DNA of 64,000 nucleotides from positions 13,294,857-13,358,856 of the forward strand of contig NC_088178.1 of NCBI RefSeq assembly GCF_028769735.1, read 5' to 3'. This document shows, one piece after another, positions 25,803-37,500 of this stretch. Every line of letters begins with the position of its first letter. Within the stretch, counting starts at the first letter, position 1. The notes under the pieces are model-generated. The model saw only the letters and a program-made list of their open reading frames with translations. It did not search any database and had not been told where the DNA came from. The DNA comes from Zonotrichia leucophrys gambelii. Its lineage: Eukaryota; Chordata; Aves; Passeriformes; Passerellidae. A program made the translations under genes and the position numbers.

Positions 25803-25848
25803 GTGAACATGCAGAAGCATGTTCACATGCAGAAGCATGTTCACATGC
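25803..25848. promoter_or_regulatory. 18-bp tandem with hairpin and two exact p53-type half-sites
   Basis: ACATGCAGAAGCATGTTC is repeated twice exactly (25807-25842) plus six more bases. The first copy closes a perfect hairpin, GTGAACATGC-AGAA-GCATGTTCAC (25803-25826). Each copy carries AAGCATGTTC (25815-25824 and 25833-25842), a 10/10 match to RRRCWWGYYY. The 8-base spacer lies inside the 0-13 range accepted for p53-family elements. Binding is inferred from motif only. Confidence 0.4.
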
Positions 25849-25979
25849 TTCCAGCAAATGTTCAAAGCTCCCCCACACAGCAGTCATGAACATTGTGTTG
25901 CCAGCACAAAGATGGGGTTGAGTCACTGAAGAGCATGCTGCCAGTGTTGTGTTCTGAGGCCCAGCCTCTGCTTCCACAG

Positions 25980-26054
25980 GACTGTGCCATCCATCCGCAC
26001 AAGGGAAAACACACGGCCCGTCACTGCCTCTGGTGCCCGCGACAGTCTCACAAG
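25980..26054 (+). other. CpG-rich candidate plus-strand exon, 75 nt
   Basis: A pyrimidine-rich CCTCTGCTTCCACAG acceptor-like stretch precedes 75 bases that end at CACAAG|GTGGGG. Five CpGs occur within about 50 bases, far above the surroundings. All three frames are open, so the coding frame cannot be chosen: one starts DCAIHPHKGK, another TVPSIRTREN. No family recognised. A small unmethylated regulatory element could explain the CpGs just as well. Confidence 0.2.
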
Positions 26055-26588
26055 GTGGGGTAATAGATCAGGTGTATCAGACTGTTATTGTTCCTGGCTG
26101 TATTTGTATTTGTTATGGACTATAAACCCTGATGATCCCATGAAGGGCTGTGACCATGAATCCCAATTGGCTGAGCAGTGCTATTTCATGGAGGGACAAG
26201 TCCGGCAGTAATGAATTCAGTCAACATAATGATTTCGGTTTCACTGCACTGCTCTGCTTCCTGGGAATCTGCAGAAGATGAGTGACTGTGTCACAATCAT
26301 AAATTCAGGCACACACAATGCTGGAGCTTCTTATAGAGCTTTAAGTCCCTGTGAAATGTCAGACTAATAAATATGATGATCGTATTTGCTATTTGGCAAA
26401 AGTATTAATTAACCTGGAAAAGTTAATAAAAATATATTCCCCAAAATTATGCAGCAGAGAAAATATTTTTTCTTATTCATGGTTATATGAATGCAAAATG
26501 CCATGGGTTCTTCATCTTTAATACCTAAGGGATTTTTAAGCATATTGCTTCCATAAAACTTGGTTCATCAGTACAGTACACAGCCCAG

Positions 26589-26619
26589 ATATGCATATTT
26601 AATTACTTTGAAAGTAATT
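26589..26619. promoter_or_regulatory. Paired palindromes with POU/homeobox character
   Basis: ATATGCATAT (perfect 10-bp palindrome) is followed two bases later by AATTACTTT-G-AAAGTAATT (nine perfect pairs round one base). TAATT-type homeodomain cores recur up to about 26.77 kb and a CAGATG E-box lies at about 26638. The arrangement resembles developmental enhancers, but conservation is unknown. Confidence 0.35.
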
Positions 26620-29333
26620 TACTTGTACAGATGGTGGCATTAGAAGGTCTTACTTCCATTTAAATTACTTCTATTTGAAAAATAATGTTATTTTGCTATG
26701 AATCTTGAGTGAAGAATTCACTCTTATTACAGATGAATAATACTTTTCAATTGTAATTAATCTGTGACTAATCTAATACTGCCCAGGTAAACATTTTCTC
26801 TCCAGTTTTACAAATCAAAGCATTCTCTTTCCAGAAGGTTGATCTATTAGTATTTTATATCCAAACCTGCAGACTGGGGAGGGGACCTCAATCTGCTCTT
26901 GGGGCCCATGAATAAAGAGCCACAGAAGAATTTGTTGAACATCCCTGAGACTTCCCAAGGCAGAGATGTTGCAAAATTTTTTGCATCTTTCTGTAAGGTT
27001 AAGCAGGGATTAAAGCAAAAGGGTGCACTTCAGGAAAATACCTACCAGGCATAAGATTTCAGGAAAACAGTGACTCAATGGGCATGTGTGGATTTTGGGG
27101 GAAGTCTTCATGGGCAAGGATCCAAAATATTCCGGGCAGCGAGCCCTCACAGCAGTGCAGGTAGCAGGCCCTTGCCTTTGCCATTTCTGTACCCCCTGCA
27201 CCACCCAAACAACAGCAATTCCCAGGAGCAGGCAGGCAGCACAGGCAGGGAGAGCTAGCAGCATATTGCATTACCTCTTACATGCTTCCTGGGAAATTAT
27301 GTCTGCTTCTTCATGTGAGATTGTTTTCCTGAACAGCTCTGTAAAAGGTCTACATGTGTTTGTTAGGCTTTCTTCAGTGAGCCCCCATCTTCATTCAAGC
27401 AGTGGCTCTCTCAAAGGGGGCTGATGTGGTTGCCATGGTTAGCATTCATTTTTTATTGAAGGCTAAATGGCCAGAACCCACATAAAGGGCTCCCAAGTGG
27501 TCCTAAAATGTGCTCTGCCTTTCCTTTCTGCCATCTCTCTTCAGGACAAAACAATTTTTTGACAGGTGATCTAATTTTGCAGGCTTATCCAGAATAGGCA
27601 TATTTGTCCCCTCTATCTACATAACTTTAACATTGTGATCTGGATTTAATGCTGCAAACCCTGTGGACCTACTTCATAGAGCTGGAAAGCACCTAAATTT
27701 CCCAGAGAGACTTTTGGGGAACTGGAGATGATGGGTGAGCTGAGCCACAGTAAGACCGACATGTTTTTTGTCACTTTAAAATTAGGAAGAAGGGGAAATG
27801 TCATAATCTTGACCAGCAATGCTGTACAACCCAAGCTGGACTACACTGCCTGGAGTGCAGAGGTTTTGCCCAGGGAGGGCAACCAGGGGGCCAGAAGAGA
27901 GAAAAAGAGCAGGACACATCACTCCATGAATAAATCTGCTCCTGCTTTAGCAGAGGAGCGGTGGTGCTCTGTGTCTGGCATTCAGCTTGCTGACTGCTTT
28001 TCTGCTTTTAATTAAAAAATTATCCTAATTAGGAAAAACTTTACCTCCTTTGGCTTTCATATATTTACACTTACACAGAATTTCCAATAGCATCTTTTCC
28101 CCAGGAAATCTAAGCACATTGGCTTTCGCTGAGTTTAAAAAGCGTCAAGGTCACATCTTTTCCATTTTGAATTTTTGTTCCATCAAACTGTCTGTGGCTG
28201 CCGCATCTCCAAGCAGATACCCAGCATTCGCATTATCCTAGCCACTGCTTCAGACTCCAGCTCCCAGGGCTTCACCAAGCTGTGCCCACAGACTTGCACC
28301 TTGCATTCCTGTGCAAGAAATGCTTGGAGCAGGGAAATGCTCCTGGTCTTCTCATTCCCAACCCTTCAGCAATGCTTTGCTCCAAGGGATTTCTCACCAA
28401 GTGTTCTTTCTTCAAGGGAATGGATCTCTACTTGTCCGCACCCCTTCCTAGGAAGGGTGACCCCACAGGCTCCTGCCATCTCGCTCCTCCAGCCACGCTG
28501 GCTGTAACCCTCCAAAGACCCCTGAAAGCCATGTGCCAAACCTCAGCAGTGGATCCAGGTGTGCCTGGGTAGCAGGTGGTGCTGAACAAGCTGGGGAGGT
28601 CAAGGGTAGCCTTTGTCTATAGCTGGAGGGAGCAGAGGTTGCAAGTGATAGTCCTGTAGAAGCATAGGAATAAGAGAAGGTGAGTCAGGAATTCGGAGAA
28701 GATGAGGAGTACATAGATGCAAACTGAAGGATGGCTGTGGCTGAGCTGATCTCAATTACAGTATTTCTCAGTTTAAGTATGCCATTTTAAAGCATGGAAA
28801 TTCAAGGCTCCAGTTTGTATTTTATGACACAGAGCCAAAAGCCCAAAACAGAAGAAGCATCTTAACAGTTCTGTTCCTTATTTTCATACAAATTCACACA
28901 CTTGTAGTCATACGCATATAAAGTCAGCCTTAAACACAAGATCCATGGTAGGTTTTTCAACAAAATAATCCTTTAGACACTGATAAATCAAGCAACAATG
29001 ACACTGGGATATCATAGCATCACTAAAAATGTCACCACAGTTAACAAGCCTGCTTGCTTCAACAAAAAATATTGGTGAATAATCATCCGTCAGTTAGCAA
29101 CACTAAAAAAAACATGCCTGGTGTTCCTTGCCTAAAAATGATGGGAGTGGAAACATTGTTTTCTTGCCAGGTTATTTTCATTTCAGGAAGAGAAATAACC
29201 AGGGGAAACATGGAGAGAAGAATAAATAACAAGAAGCAGTATGAGGGGAAGAAATCCTTCATAATTATGCCACTGCCTCTGCCTTTCTCACTATCAGGTT
29301 CCTCCCTGTAGCACACTGTGCCAAGGCACTTAC
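26620..29333. other. No gene seen
   Basis: The stretch carries a 12-bp palindrome TCCTAATTAGGA at 28023-28034, an RFX-like half-site GTTGCCATGG near 27430, and GC-richer patches at 27.1-27.25 and 28.25-28.57 kb in which frames of 60-110 codons open without family resemblance. Confidence 0.5.
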
Positions 29334-29415
29334 ACGCCGGGCATCCTCCAGATGAATCAACACAGTGGCACACGGCCTGGAGCGCACATCAGAGGCACAG
29401 AGGAGGTATTTGATA
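29334..29415 (-). CDS. Candidate internal exon, 82 nt, unknown gene
   Basis: On the minus strand a pyrimidine-rich tract ending CATGAATACAG precedes 82 bases that end at GGCGT|GTAAGTGCC, a near-ideal donor. Only one frame is open: after a single base it reads IKYLLCASDVRSRPC and ends IHLEDARR in phase 0. Four CpGs lie inside, against a CpG-poor background, which is what purifying selection or coding use would leave. The peptide is unfamiliar. A frame on the same strand stays open further upstream, so the acceptor choice is uncertain. Confidence 0.35.
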
Positions 29416-29949
29416 CTGTATTCATGAACAAATCGGAGACAAGAGCTTGGTAGGGGGTTTTTTTTGGACGAGGAGGAGTAAAGAAAATAAGATTGTATGC
29501 CAGCTTGGGAGGCAAAACATCTCATTATCTTTTTTAAATCTGTATTAACCACAGCCTCTGTTCTGCTTCATCCTCTAAGTAGCAAATTAAAACAGCACAC
29601 ATGCAATCTGTAGATTTGCTCCTTTACCCATCACTCAGAAGATATAACATGAAAGACTGTCTGCATTAATCCAGGCTCCTGCATCTGTCCTGATGCTGCA
29701 CACTGGGGCAGAGGGGCTGAACTGGGGCACTGTGCTGCCTGCAGCACACATGGAGGGAGCCCCAGGTGCCGCCAGGCAAGCATGGCCAAGTACCATCATC
29801 CCAGCCAAGCACAGAACTCCTCCCTAACATGGGAAAATACTCCATTTTTGGCAATCTCACCATAGTAATTTCTTATTTTACTTTGCAAAGCAAAATCAAC
29901 TGATTATGCCAACAAGCCACCAGGTATGACTACAAGCTATAACCTCCCA

Positions 29950-29962
29950 GTTGCCTGGCAAC
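29950..29962. promoter_or_regulatory. RFX-type X-box
   Basis: GTTGCC-T-GGCAAC satisfies the full GTNRCC N0-3 RGYAAC consensus as a perfect inverted repeat. RFX factors are known to use such sites in ciliary and immune gene promoters. It is 535 bases upstream, in minus-strand sense, of the candidate exon at 29334-29415; that link is speculative. Confidence 0.4.
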
Positions 29963-30301
29963 TTCCCTGAAACCAGCCCACAAAGATTTCACTTTTGTTC
30001 AAAAGCATTGCTGATGAAATACAAAACCTTTTTCCAAACTATGCTGATGAAACCTTAACAGCTCTTAAGATAAGTTTTCTCACCAATAAACATCTGCTCA
30101 ACAGGAGGTGACAGAAAAAGGACTTCTAGGGCCCAGCATCACAAGCTGACACAGAGACAGAGCTCAAAGGCTCCAGTTCTAGGCCCAGGAACAGAATTAA
30201 TCTACTGCATGTTCAGCCCCTTCTACCAAACGTTATCAGCACAATTGTGTTCTACTGGTGAAAAGTGGATGTCAGGCCAAAAACTTGATTGTGTCCCTCA
30301 C

Positions 30302-30359
30302 CTTTTAAGAAGCAGAAGTCATCCCCATTCATAGGCAGGGCCTTGCACTCAGCTTCCTT
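30302..30359 (-). other. Weak candidate exon, 58 nt
   Basis: On the minus strand GCAGCTAG precedes an open frame reading KEAECKALPMNGDDFCFLK, which runs into a AAAAG|GTGAGG donor in phase 1. The other two frames are closed. No CpG support and a poor acceptor. It is phase-compatible with 34049-34100 on its 5' side but not directly with 29334-29415. Confidence 0.15.
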
Positions 30360-31409
30360 CTAGCTGCAAAGTGTCCCCAGTAAACACTCTTTTTTTCCTC
30401 TTCTATTTTTCCTCATCTAAAATAGAAAAACCAGATATGGCAACCATTAATTAAGTAAATAATAAACTTAGTATCAGCCAAGGGAGAAGACAGAAGCTGA
30501 GGAGCAGCAGACAAGACACTCCAGCACATCTCCAGTGGAATAAATGAGACTTTTCTGCAATTGATCATACAAGATCCTCACAAAGAACCAAAATTACCAT
30601 GTTTCAAATATTCCACTGGTAAAGAGTTTGATCAACAAGTCATTTGGCACATAGAATATTATTATTTGCACATATATTGTCACGTGCATCAGAGACAGAA
30701 GTTTTTATGCTAAGATGGGAGTGTGGGAGAGCTCCAGAGGTGGAATGAACACTTCCAGTTTGCCCTTTGTGGCTCTTGTTTCCCAGCCTACACCCCTGCA
30801 GGAACTGAGCTTGAAACAAAACCAGAGCCTCCTGCTAGGGTGAAGAGTGAAATGCAAACACTTTCCTCTGCCAGACTCTGAAGAACACAACTAAAAGATA
30901 TTTTCCTTACATGAAAACATTTCCCAGTACCCCAAATACATATTTTCCCAATTAAAGGCTGACATTAGACTTCAGAGATTGGCTGTGTGTTTTAGGGGAT
31001 TTAAGGCCTGGGTGGACTTAAACATGGACAGTGAACCAAAACTGATTGACTTCCCACATCAGACCACTGGTTGAGTGGGACACATCCTTTAGAAAAACAC
31101 CAAGTTTTGATAGGCATTCCACCAGTCTCAAAAGGCATCCTTTTCTGTGCCTACCTACATTCACTCTCAAAAACATGTGATGCACTCAAGTTGTAATTTT
31201 CCTGATTTTTACCTCAATTATCTGGGGGGTTCATATGCATTTTGGCTTCATCCTCAGCCATGTTACAAGTCTTCAGGTAGTGGGCATCTTCACTATATCT
31301 AGTTATTTATGCATCCAGTTCCTTGCTGCTAGTTTATAATATTTTTTACTGTAGATTCATGTATGTTCTATCTAGTCTCCTCACAGGAAAAATATGCTTT
31401 TATTTTTGA

Positions 31410-31429
31410 GGGGAGGGGAGTGGGGCGGG
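31410..31429 (+). other. G-quadruplex motif with one-base loops
   Basis: GGGG-A-GGGG-AGT-GGGG-C-GGG fits the canonical rule with loops of 1, 3 and 1, and a further GGG follows at 31435. Short loops favour a stable parallel fold. No promoter or CpG island is visible around it. Confidence 0.7.
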
Positions 31430-31437
31430 TGCGTGGG

Positions 31438-34048
31438 CTTAGTTAAAAAACTCACTCAAACTCCAACACTGTCAGTGATATGAAAATGAATCGTTAGATA
31501 AAAGATGTTTTCCCCCTTGTGTTTCTCAAATGATTAAAAAGGCTTACAGCAAGAGAAGGATGCAAATTTCAGGAGGAGTAAATGGCTGTGTGGTTCGGGA
31601 AATGGATGTGTTTGGGTATGTGTGCAGGGGGGCACCTGGGGGTGTATTTGCCTTGTTTGTGCATACATGGACTTTTTGAATGTTATAGTACTATGGACAA
31701 ACTGTATAAGCCCTAAACAAACTTTGAAAGCTTAAAATGCAGTAAATTATGGGGTGTGGAAAAACAGAAAATAATCAGTAATGGTAACTAAGATTGATTT
31801 TATACTTGAATTGAGTGCTCTACCCCAAAGAAGTTTTCACTAAAAAAAAATCACCTGATGTTTACTGGATTATTTATTGTACCTTTATCTATATTACAGA
31901 TGCCCGTAGAAAAAATGAGCTATTATTTTTAGGTCTTATAAATATATACATTAAATCATGAATCACACACAGGTCTGTATGCAGCATGTCTCTGTGACAG
32001 TCACTATTTTTCTTGTACAAAATGTCTGTAAGATGCCTAGCCAGAGACTGCTTCTGCTGGCTAAAAAATAATCAGTTGCAGAAAGCTCAAACTTCTGTCA
32101 ACTGTATGAAATGAGAAGGCAGAGGGCTATGCCCCTCAGTATTTTTATTACACGGATCAGGAAAACAAATTTCAAGAATTAACAGTGCAAATTTTTAAAT
32201 ATGCCAGAGCATGGCAATTCTAAGCCCTGTTACAAGTTACAGCAAGGGAAAGGTGTTGCTTTCAGATTTGGAAATGCCTGCTACCGTCTAACCTCTTTGT
32301 CAACATGTTTGCAGTTTTGCAACATCCATTTCTAAGTGAATTACCTTATGAAGGAAACCAAAAGGCAGAAAACTAAAGAAATAGGGGTCAAATTCCTTCT
32401 GTGAGATCTACCTTGTAAAATTATCCAGAATGTAATAATACCATGTTATTGACTTAAGCACAGTTCCCTGTGACATGCTGCAGCTGACCTGTAATTTTTA
32501 TCCTACATGTTGCCAGCACTATTAAAATGACACTTGTGAATGTAAATTAAGCTCACAAAGGGGACAGATTGTATGATTCTGGTTTCTCTCAGATGCCTGT
32601 AGGCTATCACAGGTTCCATATGTGAAGTAATTATGTTCACTGAAGGAAAGAATAAATGCTGTCAAATTGTGTACTGAGAGAGAAAGCAGCTATTATATTG
32701 CAGTAGTCACTGGAGCATTGCCTTAGAAAGTGAAAAGATGTATAAGAAAATAATAAAAAAGAAAAACTGGAGCAGAGCTATATTAAATATAACCTTTAAA
32801 TGAGAATCTGCTTTTGAATACATATTACACAAAGCTAATATCTCACAAATAAAAGCATTTTACCTTTTTAATCACATTTTCTTTCTCACATCTAGAGGGC
32901 ACAGGGCAGAATATTTATTGGAGGGGTAAAGACACGTGGAGCATCTTTCAGCTTTCTGTGCTTCCTCAGGAAGAAAAGCCCTCCAAGGCCCCAGAGATGC
33001 TGTCCCCACTTCCTACCCCACCACAAACCTCCTCCTGTGCAGTGGGCAGCCTTCCTCCCCCGCAGGCAGACATGTCCCAACCCTGCCTTCCCACCCATCC
33101 ATCTCTTATGGCCAGCTCCAAACCTCCGCCTGCCACAGGCCTGAATGAGGGCACTAAACTGGGGCAGGAGCACTTCTGAGGACACCCTGCTCTGCAGCAC
33201 CAAACCTTGGCAGCACAGGCTGCAGCAGGCTTGGAGGAGGTGAGCCTTCTACCATGGAAGCCAACACAGCTGCTAAAAGGAAAGGCAACGCTCCCATCAC
33301 CTCCACAGCTGCAGTGTGGTCCTGCTCTCCTGCACCTGGGGAGGTGAGCCTGTATTTACACCAGTGAGGTTATCAGTGAACCAGCACAAGAGGGGAGAGA
33401 ATACTAAGCTGGGAAAATAGCCTTTTAAAGCCTTTCATTTAGAGGGAACCAAGGACACCAGAAGCAGGGAAAACTGAGTGCTTGTCTGGGTTTGGATTTT
33501 CATCCAGAAATGAAACAAGGAAAGAAAGGAGGTTAGGAGGCTCTAGAAACAAAACACAAACAGGAAGGCACGTTTTCTTGCAGAGGTGTAACTATGGATG
33601 TAGAGGTCATGAAGGAGCCCAGAACATAGAAAAACAGAAGACTGAATTCTTCCCTATGTTTATATTGCTTACTAGAGTAGAATCACAAAGTTTGGCACTC
33701 TGGAACTTCCCACGGCAATGGAAAGGGGGTATTTCTGCAGTGCCCCACTAGTGCTAGCTCTGGATCTCTGCAGCCTCTAGCCTAATGGGGTGTAAAAAGT
33801 AACCAAGGGTGAATAACCTCCCAACACAGCTGCCCCCCACCCTGCCCAGCCTGTGCTGTTGTCACCTGCATGCCTGTCACTAACCTGGCTGCCTTACCAG
33901 CAGCCCATGCTCAGGCTACAACTGGCTGCTGTGCAGTGCTGAGGAGCAGAGCTGGCTGCAGATGGCACAGCACAGCTACTGGCAACTCACTGAGCATCCT
34001 CTGTGCCCAGAGAGCGGCCTGTCTGTGGCTGAGTTTGTCTGTGCTCAC
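31438..34048. other. No gene seen
   Basis: AT-rich until about 32.9 kb, then a GC-richer patch (33.0-33.3 kb) with overlapping frames on both strands and no family resemblance. Confidence 0.5.
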
Positions 34049-34100
34049 CTGATACTCAAAAGCTGGGATGCCCAGGAGACCAAACCTTTCACACTGCTCT
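34049..34100 (-). other. Weak candidate exon, 52 nt
   Basis: On the minus strand CTTCACATCAG precedes a single base and then EQCERFGLLGIPAFEYQ, ending at TATCAG|GTGAGC in phase 0. The donor is strong, the acceptor fair, and there is no CpG support. The end phase fits the candidate at 30302-30359. Confidence 0.18.
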
Positions 34101-34555
34101 CTGATGTGAAGGCAGCTCTTGGGGATGCAAGGCACCCAATGGAGCAGAGGAGATGCCTGGAAGCTCTCAATTCCTCCTCCCTCTCCCAAAGCCACTATCA
34201 GCTCCTGGACAACATGGAATGAAAGCAGTCACACTCGGTCTACAGGGTCCTTTTCTAACAGGTGATTTTCCTGGTTGTCACCTTGAGGTAATTTGGGTAA
34301 CTAGCTTATATCCAAGGACCTGTCCTGATTCTGGACAATTATTTTACAGGCAAAGTGGTCATCTGCCTTGACCAACAGCTCTCCCTGGAGTCCCTGGCCA
34401 GGGCTTCACTGCCCATCAAATCCTCATGCGCATGTGAGCAGTAACAAGACATTAGGTAATGGCATGGGTTTGTCTCATCAAAGCCACAGCTTGCAGCAAA
34501 CCATTCTGTGTGTGCAACATCACATTTCTGCTTCTGGGAAATTAGAAACTGTGGC

Positions 34556-34557
<2 letters not shown>

Positions 34558-34586
<29 letters not shown>
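34558..34586 (+). repeat. 29-base T run
   Basis: An uninterrupted T tract of 29 bases. On the minus strand it would be a poly-A tail, but the sequence on its 5' side (plus 34587 onward) shows no AATAAA signal, no recognisable gene and no obvious target-site duplication. I therefore treat it as a mononucleotide repeat. Confidence 0.9.
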
Positions 34587-37500
34587 GAGGTTTCTTAGCA
34601 TAAAAAATCTGACACTCAGCTTTTGCAGACTCTCCATGGAAGCCATTTTACTAACTGCATATTGCATTTAGTGGAGTTGTTCAGCACAGAGAAATACTCT
34701 GCACTGAACCTTGTTCAATTGCCCTTGTTTGTTTCTGGGCACACACATCTCCATTACTGAAGGAAAGGGCTACCAGGCTGCCCCACACATTGCCACCATC
34801 AGGCACAGCACAGCTCACATGTCTCTCCCTAAATTCTCTCTACATGTTAAAATATGAGGCTTACACCTGAATTGCCCATCAGGACCAGAGCCTGGCACAT
34901 GTCCCTGCTCATCCTCTGTGTGCCCAGGAGCAGCATAACAGCCTGCCCCAGCCCTGCTCTGAGTTCACCTTGACTGAAAGGGCTCCAAATCTCTCAGGTT
35001 TCTCTACACCCAGCACTGTGAAGAAAGAAAACATGATCCCATCTCCTTATTTTGGTCATTGCTTTTCCACTTCTGTTTCATATCCTGGCCAGCTACCTCA
35101 CTCATACCAACACCCTCTGCAGCACCAAACCTCAGGGATCCTCAGCAAAACCAGCCAACTGCCTCATTGTTTGAGGCCATCTTGGTAACAAAAGGGCTGC
35201 AGCAGAGCCCAGAGAAGTGTCCAGATGCAGATATCAATGCAGAGCAAACTCTTCCACCCCATGCACCAGACCCACCTCATGGCTCACTGCTGTGAGTAGT
35301 GGAGAAGAGACAAGAGGAGACCTCTCTGAGCAGAGCACAGCCTGAGCACCAGCACAGGGCTGTGGGAGGAAGTCCCAGCCATACCCCCAGGACAGTCACC
35401 TGTAGAAACAGAGCCCTGTGCCCCTCCATGCTGCCAGCCTGCAGCACAGCTCCCCAAGCCCCCAGCCTCAGTACACACACACCCTGCCACAGAAACCCTC
35501 CCAGGAGAGTTTTCTGGGGAGGGGGTGCTCGTGCGCAAATGAACCATCTCATTGTGCAGCCCATTAACACCAGCTGGTCAGGGCTGGGTGGGCAGTGCAA
35601 TGGGCAGACAGACAGCCTGCCTGCTTCCAATTAAACACAGGAGCAGTCACACAACACACTACTGCAACTTCTTCTTGAATAAAAACCCCTTTGAAATCAA
35701 CTACCATTTCCTAAGCAGCTGAAAACTATTAAACAACTGTTTGCAGGGTAGCTCATGTCATACGTGGGAGGCTGAAATGTAATGTAGAAATGAGAGGGTT
35801 TTTTCTGGATGGCAGCACTGACAGCAGCTATAATGTATGACTCTTTCAGATGCAGCGTGGCAGAAGCAGGGTGAGGATCATCCAGCGCTATTCACTAGAG
35901 AAATTGTTACATATAAAGAGAAGGCAGAATCAAGGATCTCAGGATCGTGGCAGGAAGGAGGGGCAGGGAGGAAAAAAAGGAAAGATGTGGTTTGCTTTTA
36001 CAGTTTTAATAGGGATTTGTGGGGTAATGTTGTGTAAAGGTAATACAGCTGGATCTTTAATAATAATAACTAGAACCAACTCTCCATGTTAACTGACCTT
36101 TAAATATTATTGTCCCTTTCAGTTTACCAAAAAGACATTCACTTCATGAAAGATGTTACTCAACTCTGTATAAAGATCCAATAGGCTAAAATATGCTAAA
36201 CTGACATTTAGAATTATCTCATAACACTTTTTTATGATAACTCGTATTCTCCCCATGTGACTTGAATGTGAGGGTTTGGGTTCTTTTTTCTGAAGCATTT
36301 TGAAACCATTTCAAATAATAGGCAGATACTGCCTGGACATTCAGGCTGTCTGTAATGATAGTAGGACCTTTCTCAACAGCTGAATAATTACTTCCTTATT
36401 ATGCTCAAGGCAAGTTGAAATCACATGCCCTGCTCAAGATTTAAACCTCCATCACACAGGTAAAGGAAGCATTCAGACTGACATTTTACATACGTAACTG
36501 CTTTTTCTACAATATTGAAAGCATCTATGGTGTCTTGCCCTGATAATCTGTGAAATCAAGACAATTGGGAGCACCAGAAGAAGACCCACACTTTGTTGGG
36601 GGGGGAAGGCAGACGTAGTGATTCTGCCTGTGCTGCAGCCATTTCCCAGGTCCTGTTTCAGACACAGCCGTGCAGAATCTGGCCACTGCTTAGGGCAGCA
36701 CCCTGTCCTGTGTGCTGGAGCCCTGGCTGCTGCCCCAGGGGCTGAGTGTGCAGCCCTGTGCCCTGACACCCCACCTGCTGCCCCAGATCCACAGCAGGCA
36801 CAGCAGCTCAGCACTCCTCCCCTTCCAGCTCTGATCTTCCTACACTGGTGAGACAATTCTGGCCTCCAGGTCCTCTGTCCCCTGCCACATACTCCAACCA
36901 CACCTCCAAATGTATTGGGCATCATAACCCCTGTTTGAGAAAACAAGAAACAAACATTTCTCATTCCTTCTTGTTCCTGTCATGCATAAGAGTAAGAAGT
37001 TCAAGTTCTGACACCCTTAAACCTGACAGGAAGCAGGAGTCACCAAGCAACAATAAAGACATAAGCCATCCTTGATTTTTCTAAACTCTGGATTTTCTTA
37101 CCCTGCATTTTCCACTCCAGGGACTTTCCTCCCCTGGTTACCACACATTTATGGCTCAGCTACCTCAGGATCTGGTGGGAAATGGGACCTTTTCCCCAGG
37201 CATCCTTCAGTGCCAAGAGGAGGAAAAATCAGCAGATTACCAGTGTGCCAAGAATGTGGCTAAGTAAAGACATGGTAAAGTAACACAAGATAGTAAACAC
37301 CATCCAGCAATCCACTTGGCATTCGTGGTTATGGTATTTCACAATGCAAGAAGATGGACTGGTTATTAATGGGACAAAAGACTGCTAAATGATTAAAAGG
37401 AACACATACACCATTAGCAAAGAGCTGAAATGGAAGCTACTAAGAAAACCAATGTCTTATGAGAATTTTAGTATTCTGTGATTTCAGCAAAAGAGGCAAA

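Noticed and set aside
30082..30094. 10- or 13-base micro-exon linking the candidates at 30302 and 29334
   Set aside because: It would fix the reading phase and follows a good pyrimidine tract, but so short a segment can be found almost anywhere.
34558..34586. T run as the tail of a minus-strand retrocopy
   Set aside because: Nothing gene-like on the expected 5' side and no AATAAA near the tract.
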